NCBI GenBank assembly: GCA_022925895.1
Contig: JAKSYS010000025.1
Span: 1 to 64,000, forward strand
Length of the DNA: 64,000 bases
From: Fragilaria crotonensis
Taxonomy: Eukaryota > Bacillariophyta > Fragilariophyceae > Fragilariales > Fragilariaceae
Direction: 5' to 3'
In this document: positions 10,078-18,785 of the stretch, piece after piece
How the letters are laid out: each line of letters starts with the position of its first letter
How positions within the stretch are numbered: the first letter of the stretch is position 1
The notes under the pieces: generated by a model
Database searches by the model: none
Seen by the model: only the letters and a program-made list of their open reading frames with translations
Told to the model about the DNA's origin: nothing
Made by a program: the position numbers and the translations under genes

Positions 10078-12270
10078 ATGGACGACAATCCGGCATTAGC
10101 CGAACTAGTCGTAACGCAACCAGTTGCGCTTCAGCGTCCGTATGCCGCTGACCCGGGTACCCTGACGGGGTGGCTTGTAAAGGATACGACCGGAGCATCC
10201 TCGGATGAGGTGCTCCGCATTTTGGCGGCGACGAATGCCAAGTATGCAAACGTCAACGCCACCGAGGCCAACGCAGAAGATGCCACGAACATCCTCAAGG
10301 AGTTGGCCGAGGATATCTTCGCGGCTGAAGCGTTGGAGACGTTCCTGACGGTGGTGATACCTGAGGGGGGGGAATCAACGGTGATGGTCATAACGAGGAT
10401 GTCCCGGTACCGCCCAGAGTTAGGAGTGGCATCACCGTGGTCAGGACAAGGCTTCGGCTTCCTCGGGGAGGTTGAAGGAGGGCAATTGCCGCCGTTGGTG
10501 AAACTGCCCGACGCAATGTCGTTGCGACAGGCGTTAGCGCCAAAGGAGATACTCGCCCCCACCTGGGCTGAATGGAACACCCATTTTGGTGTCAATCCTC
10601 GTGAGGTGCGAATCCGAGGCGAGGAACTCATGGTTGTTGAAGGCGGAGACGACAATGGCAGGAGGGTGTTGGTGCCCAAGTTGCAGTACATCCCTCGTGC
10701 ATGGGCACCGTATTTCCTCGGCGGCACCACGCCGGAGCAAGCCATGCGGCTGATCCGTCAGCTGACTCGGGACTTGCCGACCGAACAACAAAAGGAAGTC
10801 GCGGCCCCGCTGGAACGATGGTGCGCTGCATCATGCGTGAGAAGCGGGATTGTTGGGAATCTGCGCATGCGCAGCAAGAACTACATCGCGTGGGTGTCGC
10901 CGGCGGGGGCGCTTGACAGGGCACTCACGAGGTGGAGCACCCGGAAGATGGCACCGTACATCACGGTCGCCGCACCGCCACTGATGGGGGCAATGTTTCC
11001 GCCCTTAGCGGCTGGAGGCGGAGGGGCAGCAGCACCTATTCCAATGATGACTGGTCCGGGCTACGAGTCCGGCAATCGGGACAAGGTGTACAGCCCCTTT
11101 GAGCACGAAAGGATTCGAACGGCATGTGGCTTGTTGCATGCAAACTACGAAGCAAGCCGGCCACCAATTTATGCTGCTATGCTCACCGAAGGCCGGACAA
11201 TGGCCAAGGTGGAGGCGGTGCTGCAGAGGTTCTTCGAACCAATTGCAACGCACTGGGATCCAGTGAAGATCTACGTGTCAACGGAGTTGACGCGCGACAT
11301 TAGGGACCTGCGCTTTGGGTATGGGAACGCGAACCCGTATGATACGTGCCACCGCGGAATCTCACCGTTCGCGGTGCTTCAAGTATCCATGGAGCAGCAG
11401 ACTAAACGCCGCAGGATCCAGGAGCGTGCAGATCGGGCGACGCACCTGTCGACGGATGACGTTCGTGAGATGGAGGCGGAGCCTGGCAGCTGCCCTGGCA
11501 CCTACTTTACAATGTTAGGCCTACTTAAGAAATACATACAGCTGCTCACTGTTCTTTTTGGCCCTGGATGTGCCCACATGGTGGAAGTACAGGGGGTGTA
11601 CCAGATATTGTCGGCGAAGTCCGCCGTTTATGAGACAATGACGGCGGAATTGGTCGCGGAGACCCTGTGGCATGTATTCATTGATGCCCGGGAATACTTC
11701 AGTTACACGGGACCGGGACTGCCGGACTCGCAGTTATTTGCCTTGCGCGACTGCCTCAGGAGCTGCTCATTAAAGGTGACAATTAACTGCCCGGTCTATA
11801 TGCTGTTGGGGCGGCCAGCCCCATCCATGGCGGCGGTCGTATCCCGAACAAGCAGTAGTGGCGGTCGCGGCGGAAGTCATGGGAGCGGTGGGTCCGCATC
11901 AACGATGTCGACGCTCACCGGATCGGCTGCGGCGTCGCGAGTGGCACCGGAGATGGTCGGTGGAAAATGGGTGAACCCGACTCCGATCCCAGAGATTGTA
12001 TCCGTCATGACAGCCTTCCGAGCTCGGAAGCCGGGCGTGGACATGTACACCATCATGCGAGCCCAAAAGCTGCTAATGTCCGATGTCGGAATTGGAGGCC
12101 GCGGGCAGTGCATGGACTTCATGTACTTCGGCGAATGCAGCAAGATGGGCTGCACATACTCCCACGTCGCCGGAGCGGTATCGTCTGGAAAACGACGCGA
12201 CGTGATCAAGAAGATGACGAAGGCAGTCGCCGGATATCTTGCCGACGACGCAAGTAATGCTGGCGGCTGA
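10078..12270 (+). CDS. Gag-like protein of the tyrosine-recombinase retroelement, with CCCH zinc finger
   Basis: 730 residues, uninterrupted, ATG only 5 bp after repeat A1. The middle is Pro/Gly/Ala-rich and the region around residues 600-625 is a Ser/Gly-rich linker. Near the C-terminus is Cys-x8-Cys-x4-Cys-x3-His (GQCMDFMYFGECSKMGCTYSH), a CCCH-type zinc finger likely to bind RNA, in place of the CCHC knuckle of most retroviral-type Gags. Position before RT makes this the particle or nucleic-acid-binding protein. It ends at a UGA followed by C, and pol continues in the same frame with no other stop between them. Confidence 0.85.
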   Translation: MDDNPALAELVVTQPVALQRPYAADPGTLTGWLVKDTTGASSDEVLRILAATNAKYANVNATEANAEDATNILKELAEDIFAAEALETFLTVVIPEGGESTVMVITRMSRYRPELGVASPWSGQGFGFLGEVEGGQLPPLVKLPDAMSLRQALAPKEILAPTWAEWNTHFGVNPREVRIRGEELMVVEGGDDNGRRVLVPKLQYIPRAWAPYFLGGTTPEQAMRLIRQLTRDLPTEQQKEVAAPLERWCAASCVRSGIVGNLRMRSKNYIAWVSPAGALDRALTRWSTRKMAPYITVAAPPLMGAMFPPLAAGGGGAAAPIPMMTGPGYESGNRDKVYSPFEHERIRTACGLLHANYEASRPPIYAAMLTEGRTMAKVEAVLQRFFEPIATHWDPVKIYVSTELTRDIRDLRFGYGNANPYDTCHRGISPFAVLQVSMEQQTKRRRIQERADRATHLSTDDVREMEAEPGSCPGTYFTMLGLLKKYIQLLTVLFGPGCAHMVEVQGVYQILSAKSAVYETMTAELVAETLWHVFIDAREYFSYTGPGLPDSQLFALRDCLRSCSLKVTINCPVYMLLGRPAPSMAAVVSRTSSSGGRGGSHGSGGSASTMSTLTGSAAASRVAPEMVGGKWVNPTPIPEIVSVMTAFRARKPGVDMYTIMRAQKLLMSDVGIGGRGQCMDFMYFGECSKMGCTYSHVAGAVSSGKRRDVIKKMTKAVAGYLADDASNAGG

Positions 12271-12285
12271 CGAGAAGGGGAAAGC

Positions 12286-15144
12286 ATGACCGCGGGAGGA
12301 TTAAGGAGGCGAGTAGCGACAACAGTAGCTCCATTAACGCAAATGTCGACTTTGATCCCGTTACTCCCCCCATTAGCCCAGTCATGTTCGTTCCCCCAGA
12401 GATTACAAAAATCCGCACCAATAAATCGTGTAGGCGCAAACGCAGGAAGCGTCTCAATGATGGGCACAAAATCGGCAGCACACTACCCAGTAGCAGCCGC
12501 TGCACTCGCAACAGCCGGTGAGCGACGGGTAAGTTTTGCGTCGTCCGGCGCGCTTCAGAAGTCGGACACGCGCCATCGACCGCTGGGCAGACCACCCGTC
12601 ATGCCAGAGCAGCAGTGTCGCACCGGCACCGATTCAGTCACCCGGAACCTGGGACCATCACAACGATCGTCGGACAGACCACCAGAGTTTTCGTCCAACG
12701 CGCGCATGAACATGGAAGATCCGGATCTTCATGCGCTACCATCCACGCACCCCCAGAGTGCAGAAAACCCCGCGCCACCCGGCGGATCCCCTCACAAGAT
12801 GGCACAAGGTAAGCTTATAAAATTGATGGACCCAGAGCCCTGGATGCGATTCCACCCATTCGTAGCGACATTAGAGCAATGGTCCGACGGAGTACCAGTC
12901 GCCTGTAGCCCGCCCTGGACCCAAGTTGCGATCAACACTGCGGTCGCAAGGGGCCCGCACACAAGTGCATTAACGCCAGATGCGCGCCAGCTAGTAATGG
13001 AGGAAATGGCATACCAAGTAGCAGCAGGTTTCTCTGAAATTGTGCTTTGGTCAGATGTACAAGCATTGCAACCAGAGCACCTAAAGGTATCCCCGCTGGC
13101 GGTGATACCGCAAGTGGGCCGCCGAGGCCGGCTGCTGTTGGATTTGTCGTTTGCCGTCCAGGCCGCCACCTCCGGAGGCAAACGCGCTCGGCGCGCACGT
13201 ACGGTCACAGACCCCCTAGCACCCTCTGTGAACGATACGACAACAAAGCTTTCGCCAGCATACCCTGTAAAAGAAGTAGGCCGCGTCCTTGTACGGTTAC
13301 TTCGGTTTATGGCCGCGGTGCCTGCCGAGGAAACCATTAACTTTGCTAAGATTGACCTGTCTGATGGCTTCTGGCGTATGCTAGTTGCTGATGACTGTAA
13401 ATGGAATTTTGCGTACACCTTGCCTGGCAGTATCGATGCACCCACCCAACTCGTCATCCCACATGCCCTCCAAATGGGCTGGACCGAAAGCCCAGGTTAC
13501 TTCTGTGCAGCAACAGAGACCGGGCGGGACATTATGCAAGCATTGATCGATGCCGGGACTGTATGCCCACCACATGCACTTGATGCCTTTATGATTCCAG
13601 AAACCGCTGCCCGCCGCCAGACAAGTCCGGAGACGGCGCGGAAATGGCAGATGTCCGCGGTGTATGTGGATGATTACATTCTCGCTGCGGTGGAAGATAG
13701 AACAGGCACACTATTACAACGCACCGGCCGGGCGGCCCTGCACACAATCCACGGCCTGTTCCCGCCTCCCGCCCGCTCCGGCCACCTGGGCGGTAAAGAC
13801 CCGATCTCAGCGAAGAAGCTTGAGGCCGGCGATGCCCAATGGGCACACACAAAAGAACTCCTCGGCTTTGTCTTCAATGGGAAAGACCGCACCGTGCACC
13901 TTACCCAGCGAAAAGCAGCGGGGATTGCCGACGACACCGCCAAACTACTTAAGAAAAATAGAGCGGCACTTCAAAAATTTCAGTCCATCGTCGGAAAAAT
14001 GCGTCACGTCACCACGATCCTGCCCGCGGCGCGCGGGCTCTTTACCCCGCTCAACCGCGCCTTGCGAGGGAACCCCAAGGTCATCTCGTTAAGTGCCCAT
14101 GGGGAGGTCCGTGCTGCGCTACTTGACTTGCGGCAACTCGTGCTCAAGCTTGCTGACCGCCCCACCCATGTAAATGAAATCCTACTCCACGGCGCCCCAG
14201 CCTACATCGGTTATTGCGATGCGAGTGGCTTCGGTGCCGGCGGGGTCTGGTTCAGCGGAACTGAGCCACTCCCCGAAACAGTCTGGCGACTGCAGTGGCC
14301 GCGAGATATCACCGCGGCCATCATCTCTGAGAGCAACCCGACCGGGAAGCTGACTAACTCAGACCTTGAGATGGCGGCAGTTGTTTTACACTTAAGTGTA
14401 CTAGAGAGTGTGGTGCCTTCCCTTCGGCACAAACATATCTTTGTCCATAGTGATAATACTCCCAGTGTAGCATGGGTGACTAAAATGGCGACCAAAACGG
14501 CGCAATCTGATGCTGCACACCGACTTGTCCGAGGCTTGGCCTTGCGCCAACGTATGCTGGAATCTGCCCCCGTGAGCATTAGTCACGTTGCGGGGACCGA
14601 CAATGTATTAGCCGATATCGCATCACGCCCCATCCCCACCATTGATGACGACTCTGCGTTCCTCACGCACTTTGATTCTGCTTTTCCCTTACAGAACAGA
14701 TACTGGCGTCGTGCCAGCCCGCTACCCGTGCAGCTATCCAATGTGATTTTGACGCTGCGCGGGCAGCGCTTGACAATGCAACGGTGGATACTAAAGTCCG
14801 GGCCGCCAATTGGCGGTGGTGGAACCAATACTGCACCGAGTGTGGAATTGATCCGTGGCTCCGAGACATTGCCCCGCCGACCCGACTCCAATTATTGTTG
14901 GGCTTTGCCGCACGGACTCGAACTGGATATTTTGGGAAGGGAAGGCAAGTTACTTCCCAAACTGTTGAAAAAGCCATGCGTCACGTGGCACAAGCCTTCA
15001 TGCTGGAAGGATACCCCGACCCACGATGTCCCACTGGATCCAATGGAAGTGACCTGGCTTTGCCCGTTACCCACTTACTTAAATCCTATAAAGACAGAGA
15101 TCCAGCCCCCCGTCCACAAGTTGCCCTCCCTGTTGGTGCCATAA
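12286..15144 (+). CDS. Pol: reverse transcriptase and RNase H of the tyrosine-recombinase retroelement
   Basis: 952 residues as an open frame. The first ~180 residues are low-complexity, followed by reverse transcriptase with FAKIDLSDGFWRMLV (motif A), QMGWTESPGYF (motif B) and AVYVDDYILA (motif C). RNase H follows, with Asp in GYCDASGFGAGG, Glu in NSDLEMAAV, Asp in VHSDNTPSVAWV and a last Asp in the DNVLADIASR block. After about residue 830 the frame looks non-coding, because the recombinase frame overlaps it. The ATG at 12286 lies 16 nt after the gag stop in the same frame, so either restart or readthrough could make Pol. Confidence 0.92.
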   Translation: MTAGGLRRRVATTVAPLTQMSTLIPLLPPLAQSCSFPQRLQKSAPINRVGANAGSVSMMGTKSAAHYPVAAAALATAGERRVSFASSGALQKSDTRHRPLGRPPVMPEQQCRTGTDSVTRNLGPSQRSSDRPPEFSSNARMNMEDPDLHALPSTHPQSAENPAPPGGSPHKMAQGKLIKLMDPEPWMRFHPFVATLEQWSDGVPVACSPPWTQVAINTAVARGPHTSALTPDARQLVMEEMAYQVAAGFSEIVLWSDVQALQPEHLKVSPLAVIPQVGRRGRLLLDLSFAVQAATSGGKRARRARTVTDPLAPSVNDTTTKLSPAYPVKEVGRVLVRLLRFMAAVPAEETINFAKIDLSDGFWRMLVADDCKWNFAYTLPGSIDAPTQLVIPHALQMGWTESPGYFCAATETGRDIMQALIDAGTVCPPHALDAFMIPETAARRQTSPETARKWQMSAVYVDDYILAAVEDRTGTLLQRTGRAALHTIHGLFPPPARSGHLGGKDPISAKKLEAGDAQWAHTKELLGFVFNGKDRTVHLTQRKAAGIADDTAKLLKKNRAALQKFQSIVGKMRHVTTILPAARGLFTPLNRALRGNPKVISLSAHGEVRAALLDLRQLVLKLADRPTHVNEILLHGAPAYIGYCDASGFGAGGVWFSGTEPLPETVWRLQWPRDITAAIISESNPTGKLTNSDLEMAAVVLHLSVLESVVPSLRHKHIFVHSDNTPSVAWVTKMATKTAQSDAAHRLVRGLALRQRMLESAPVSISHVAGTDNVLADIASRPIPTIDDDSAFLTHFDSAFPLQNRYWRRASPLPVQLSNVILTLRGQRLTMQRWILKSGPPIGGGGTNTAPSVELIRGSETLPRRPDSNYCWALPHGLELDILGREGKLLPKLLKKPCVTWHKPSCWKDTPTHDVPLDPMEVTWLCPLPTYLNPIKTEIQPPVHKLPSLLVP

Positions 15145-15833
15145 CACTGGCAGCAGCTGCCCGCCTTGATGCCACTGCTACACCCCGTGAGCAGGCCACT
15201 GCCCATCTAATCGTCATGGCGTTCTATTTTCTCCTGAGGGTTGGCGAATACACACTACCCCCAGCTCATGTCACCACCCGCACTATCCAATTCCGAGTGT
15301 GTGACACGCGTTTCTGGCAAGGCCAGACGCTGCTACCGCCCACCAGCGAGGCAGCCATCCTCGCAGCGGCCACATCCGTGACGCTGGTGATGGACAATCA
15401 AAAGAATGGGCAACGTGGCGACACAATCCATCAGGAAGCGTGCGACACCGAGTTTTGCCCAGTCCGCTCGGTTGCGGCCCTTGTGAGTGCCATCATGGCC
15501 CAAAACATGCCGCTCTCAACCCCACTGAGCTTTGTACAACCCGGTATGCATGTGCAACCAGGCCATATTCTCCATGCCGTTCGGCGTGGAGCCCATTTAG
15601 CTCAGCTCGAGGCAAGCGGCTACCAGTTAACCCGTATCGGCGCGCACTCGCTGCGTGCCTCGGGTGCCATGGCCTTGTGGTTATCCGGTCATGGCCCGGA
15701 AGCGATCATGAAAATGGGACGTTGGCGCACTCAAACGTTCCTTACGTACATCCACTCCCAAATCGCTGCACTCACCACGGGCACCTCTCGTAAGATGGGG
15801 CGTCCAGTCCACTTCCACAATGTTGGCGGGTGA
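14784..15833 (+). CDS. tyrosine recombinase of the retroelement
   Basis: About 350 residues, overlapping the end of the RT frame by 361 nt in the -1 frame. The catalytic set is visible: Arg in FLLRVGEY, Lys in DNQKNGQRG, His-x-x-Arg in GAHSLRASGAMAL, Trp in MGRWRTQTF and the nucleophile Tyr in LTYIHSQ. Upstream is an N-terminal core-binding-like region (AANWRWWNQYC). This enzyme should insert the circular cDNA. No ATG opens the frame: the listed start is GTG, and coding-like sequence extends further upstream (to about 14720). It is therefore probably expressed as a fusion to Pol by frameshifting, or the frame change is an assembly error. Confidence 0.92.
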   Translation: MDTKVRAANWRWWNQYCTECGIDPWLRDIAPPTRLQLLLGFAARTRTGYFGKGRQVTSQTVEKAMRHVAQAFMLEGYPDPRCPTGSNGSDLALPVTHLLKSYKDRDPAPRPQVALPVGAITLAAAARLDATATPREQATAHLIVMAFYFLLRVGEYTLPPAHVTTRTIQFRVCDTRFWQGQTLLPPTSEAAILAAATSVTLVMDNQKNGQRGDTIHQEACDTEFCPVRSVAALVSAIMAQNMPLSTPLSFVQPGMHVQPGHILHAVRRGAHLAQLEASGYQLTRIGAHSLRASGAMALWLSGHGPEAIMKMGRWRTQTFLTYIHSQIAALTTGTSRKMGRPVHFHNVGG

Positions 15834-16141
15834 CCTACACCCAGCCTTGACTGTACTATCGAACAGCATCGGACCCTGCTTTCAATTCACTAAAACAAAT
15901 AATACTATTAAGTGCCAATTGCACTCCGGTTTCTGCAGGTTCCCTGGGCGGCCTCCCGGCGCCCGAATTTATCCGAACTGTTCGATAGGGCCTGGCGCTA
16001 GCACCGCGTCAGTGGCCCTGTGCACCTGTAACTCTATCAAGGGACACCTCCCGGTGGGGGGTGGGTGTGTCCTTGGCACCGTTTACAGGGCCGAATCAGC
16101 AGGCGCAAATACGACACCACAAAGCAAACGGCACCGAGTGG
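15834..16141 (+). other. non-coding segment between recombinase gene and repeat B1
   Basis: No gene. It is GC-rich with C and G runs (for example near 16050-16070) and belongs to the unique internal part of the retroelement. Confidence 0.5.
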
Positions 16142-16383
16142 GGGATTATCCAGGGGAGGGAAAAAACCCAAAGAACCAAGCGTTCTGTGGAAATTCCTAA
16201 CCCTATAGATTCCTTTCTACGGCCAATATGCATTTATGGTAGTACTGTAGTCGCCAGCACTGGTGCCAGGCGACAACAAGTGATGACGAAGGATACAATG
16301 GAGGAATGGCATACTGTACACTACGAGGAATCACTCCCTCGGATATTCGAAGACCAAGCGCACAGCCCCCTATCTCTGATAGG
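16142..16383 (+). repeat. split direct repeat B1
   Basis: A 242-bp copy identical by eye to 16662-16903. It abuts repeat A2 directly. Confidence 0.92.
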
Positions 16384-16619
16384 TATGGCGTGCGCCCCAG
16401 TCGACGAACGGACGCACCCAACCGATCACCTGCTACTCATGACGCGCTCGTGTGAAGTGCGTCAGTAGCGGCTGATCGTAGGATGTCCAATCATATAGAC
16501 AGATAGCCAAATTCTGCAGCTGTCTTTTAGCTGATTGGAGCAGAGAAACTCCCTCCTAAAAATACTTCATAATTTTCGAGTTTTCGCCTGAGACGCGAAT
16601 CGATAGGGAAAAAGGTAAA
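16383..16619 (+). repeat. split direct repeat A2
   Basis: Second copy of the 237-bp left-end repeat. The B1-A2 junction at 16383 is the sequence expected when the two ends of the element are joined in a circle. Confidence 0.92.
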
Positions 16620-16661
16620 CCCACCCCCCCTCACCTGTGTGACTAGCACACCCCTCCCCCC

Positions 16662-16903
16662 GGGATTATCCAGGGGAGGGAAAAAACCCAAAGAACCAAG
16701 CGTTCTGTGGAAATTCCTAACCCTATAGATTCCTTTCTACGGCCAATATGCATTTATGGTAGTACTGTAGTCGCCAGCACTGGTGCCAGGCGACAACAAG
16801 TGATGACGAAGGATACAATGGAGGAATGGCATACTGTACACTACGAGGAATCACTCCCTCGGATATTCGAAGACCAAGCGCACAGCCCCCTATCTCTGAT
16901 AGG
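16662..16903 (+). repeat. split direct repeat B2 (right end of element)
   Basis: Second copy of repeat B. Host sequence resumes at 16904. A2 and B2 are separated by a C-rich 42-bp spacer (16620-16661). Confidence 0.92.
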
Positions 16904-17327
16904 CATATGCATACAAAATACAAGTATCTACCAGGTACTGTAGTACTCGATACCGAAGAACTCGGAGTACCAGTATATGTTACGTAGAAATGGTTGTATG
17001 ATAGATGATAGGGCACGGCTATGCATACAAATAATCACAGCTCACAGCTCACAGTTGGAAGCAGGCAAGCGATATTGGGTATGAGCATTAAGATATGCTT
17101 GAGGCACTGCATGTGTTGGATGCTACATGCTACCGGTAGCAGTTCTTCAAGTCCCTCACGTCACCTAGTTTCGGAAAATGGCTACCTTGTAGCACTGCAT
17201 CGCCCGGACAATGATGGCAGAGCTTTGCTAGAGAGCGAGCCACAAATGAACCTCCCTTCAATATTGTTTAGCATGTTCTCTAGAACGCATTCGTTGATCT
17301 CAATACTATGCCGTTGGATGGGAGATT
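16904..17327. other. spacer downstream of the retroelement
   Basis: No gene supported. GTAC-rich strings at 16920-16985 and a short repeated CTCACAG at 17039-17055. Confidence 0.4.
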
Positions 17328-18028
17328 CTACATAAGTAGAGGCCCCAATAACATTGGGGCGTGCACCGCTATGGGATTGTCATGGAAATTTTGTTTCTTG
17401 GCTGGCACTTTGACATGAAATTCCGATAGGTTCCCAGGTGGTACGACTGTATCTATCATTCTGCCGTCCGGTATTTGGACTCTCATCTTATCTCCCGGTT
17501 TCAAATTAGGCGGAACGCGAACTTTGACCAGGCCCTTGTTGTGTAACAGAAGCATTTCCTCCGAGCATCTCTTGTATTTCTTCGTTCCCTGTTTGGGATT
17601 TCGATTTGGGGGATTCCCGTGACTGTGAGATACATTGTTACCAAAACCCGAGACGAACGCATCGCTTGGAGACACTGGTTGCTTTGTCCGGTTGCCTGAT
17701 TTTTGGGGATTGGTGGTTGTGATACCAGAAGCTACTGGTGCAGGAGGGAAGCGGACATAAAAGGTACTTCCAGGGTAGTGTCCCTCCGGAATGACTGCCG
17801 AGACAACTTGACCGTTACCACTTGGATGTTTGACCAAGATAGTTTGACCGGCGCTTGAACCCTTCGGAACTGTCACTGTGTTGAAGCGAGATCATCAATG
17901 AGTTCGATAAATAAGAATAAAAAATGAATCACACCACCTGAGTAGTTACCTCCGATTAAACTGACGTCCTTTCCCTTTCCCGGATTCGGAATAGGAGGAT
18001 CTGTCGTTCCATGGCAACAGCACATCAT
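17328..18028 (-). CDS. hypothetical protein with repeated hydrophobic-Pro-x-Gly motifs (two exons)
   Basis: Exon 1 runs 18028-17950 and starts MMCCCHG. An intron at 17949-17876 (GTAACT...CAACACAG, 74 nt) joins in phase 1 to exon 2, 17875-17328, giving 208 residues. The reading SLIG|VTVPKGSSAG across the junction supports the splice. The protein has three modules of the form V-x-V-P-x-G-x3-G-x4-V-x2-P-x-G (for example VTVPKGSSAGQTILVKHPSG and VRVPPNLKPGDKMRVQIPDG), with a basic, Asn/Ser-rich linker between modules. Modules of this type are, as I recall, frequent in diatom proteins of unknown function. The Cys cluster after the start could be a lipidation site. No membrane segment is seen. Confidence 0.65.
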
Positions 18029-18785
18029 GGCGAAGAAATGCTTTGTCAACCTTTTTTGGCGATAGACTGAGAGAAGAGGACGGAGAAGTGGTTGAATCAG
18101 TCGTACAATTTCCCCCGTACATATATATTTTCACCAAATCGAGTTGTGAGTTGTGAGTTGTGAGTTGTGAGTCGTGATTCGAAATCTTTATTCAGGGTAC
18201 AGTATGATGAATGATGAATGATGAGCGTGATTAACAATCAAAGTGACAGCAACCCGTGCATTGGATGTTCGATATCCCCAGTGCCACTGCCTCTTGTTAA
18301 CTTGTACTCTAAGAGCCCAGCATCACGTATAATGCACAACAAAACGTAGATCGCCATGATGTTACGAAGAGTAGCGAGTGCTATTACAACACTAGCTACT
18401 CTATTCATAACTACCACAACGTCTGAACTGGTATGAATGAATTCGAGCACTACCAGGTACCATAGAGTGCACCTCCTGCATTGTTCCATGTTCAACTCTA
18501 TATTCGTCTGAAACGGTCTTGAATGGTCGACGAGACAGATTTTTCTCTGCAATGTTGAACGGATTTGGCCAACTGTAGCACGTGATACAACCTTCAATTG
18601 GCATTCCAAGAACCGGCTATTCGTTGGCAGTTGTTCACTTATTTTCTTATTAGCATGAAACTAGCTGGGATCGAGCGATCTTTATCGTGTCGAGTATTGT
18701 CAATCATCAAAGGGGCCTGATTAATGCCCCCGTATTATCCCTTACGACGATGACGCTCAGGCAATACGATATCTTGGTGAGGGCT
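18029..18785. other. spacer with short tandem repeats
   Basis: No gene supported. A 7-bp repeat (GAGTTGT, about 5 copies, decaying) is at 18138-18175, and a triple ATGATGA-type run at 18204-18222. Confidence 0.4.

Larger units (their letters stand above)
9836..16903 (+). mobile_element. tyrosine-recombinase retrotransposon (DIRS order, PAT/Ngaro-like) with split direct repeats
   Basis: A complete 7068-bp element. A 237-bp sequence A is at 9836-10072 and again at 16383-16619. A 242-bp sequence B is at 16142-16383 and again at 16662-16903. By eye both copies of each are identical. The arrangement A1-genes-B1-A2-B2 is the split direct repeat structure known from PAT and Ngaro elements; it lets a circular cDNA be rebuilt and integrated by a tyrosine recombinase instead of a DDE integrase. 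The genes are gag-like, RT/RNase H and tyrosine recombinase, all without internal stops. No methyltransferase domain (present in DIRS and PAT) is seen, which is closer to Ngaro. Identical repeats and open frames suggest a recent insertion. Confidence 0.92.

Noticed and set aside
14211-14579. Minus-strand frames across the retroelement RT/RNase H
   Set aside because: Shadows of a clear coding frame on the plus strand; GC-rich codons leave the reverse strand open.
16220-16421. Short frames inside the repeats A and B of the retroelement
   Set aside because: They lie in non-coding terminal repeats and contain nothing recognisable.
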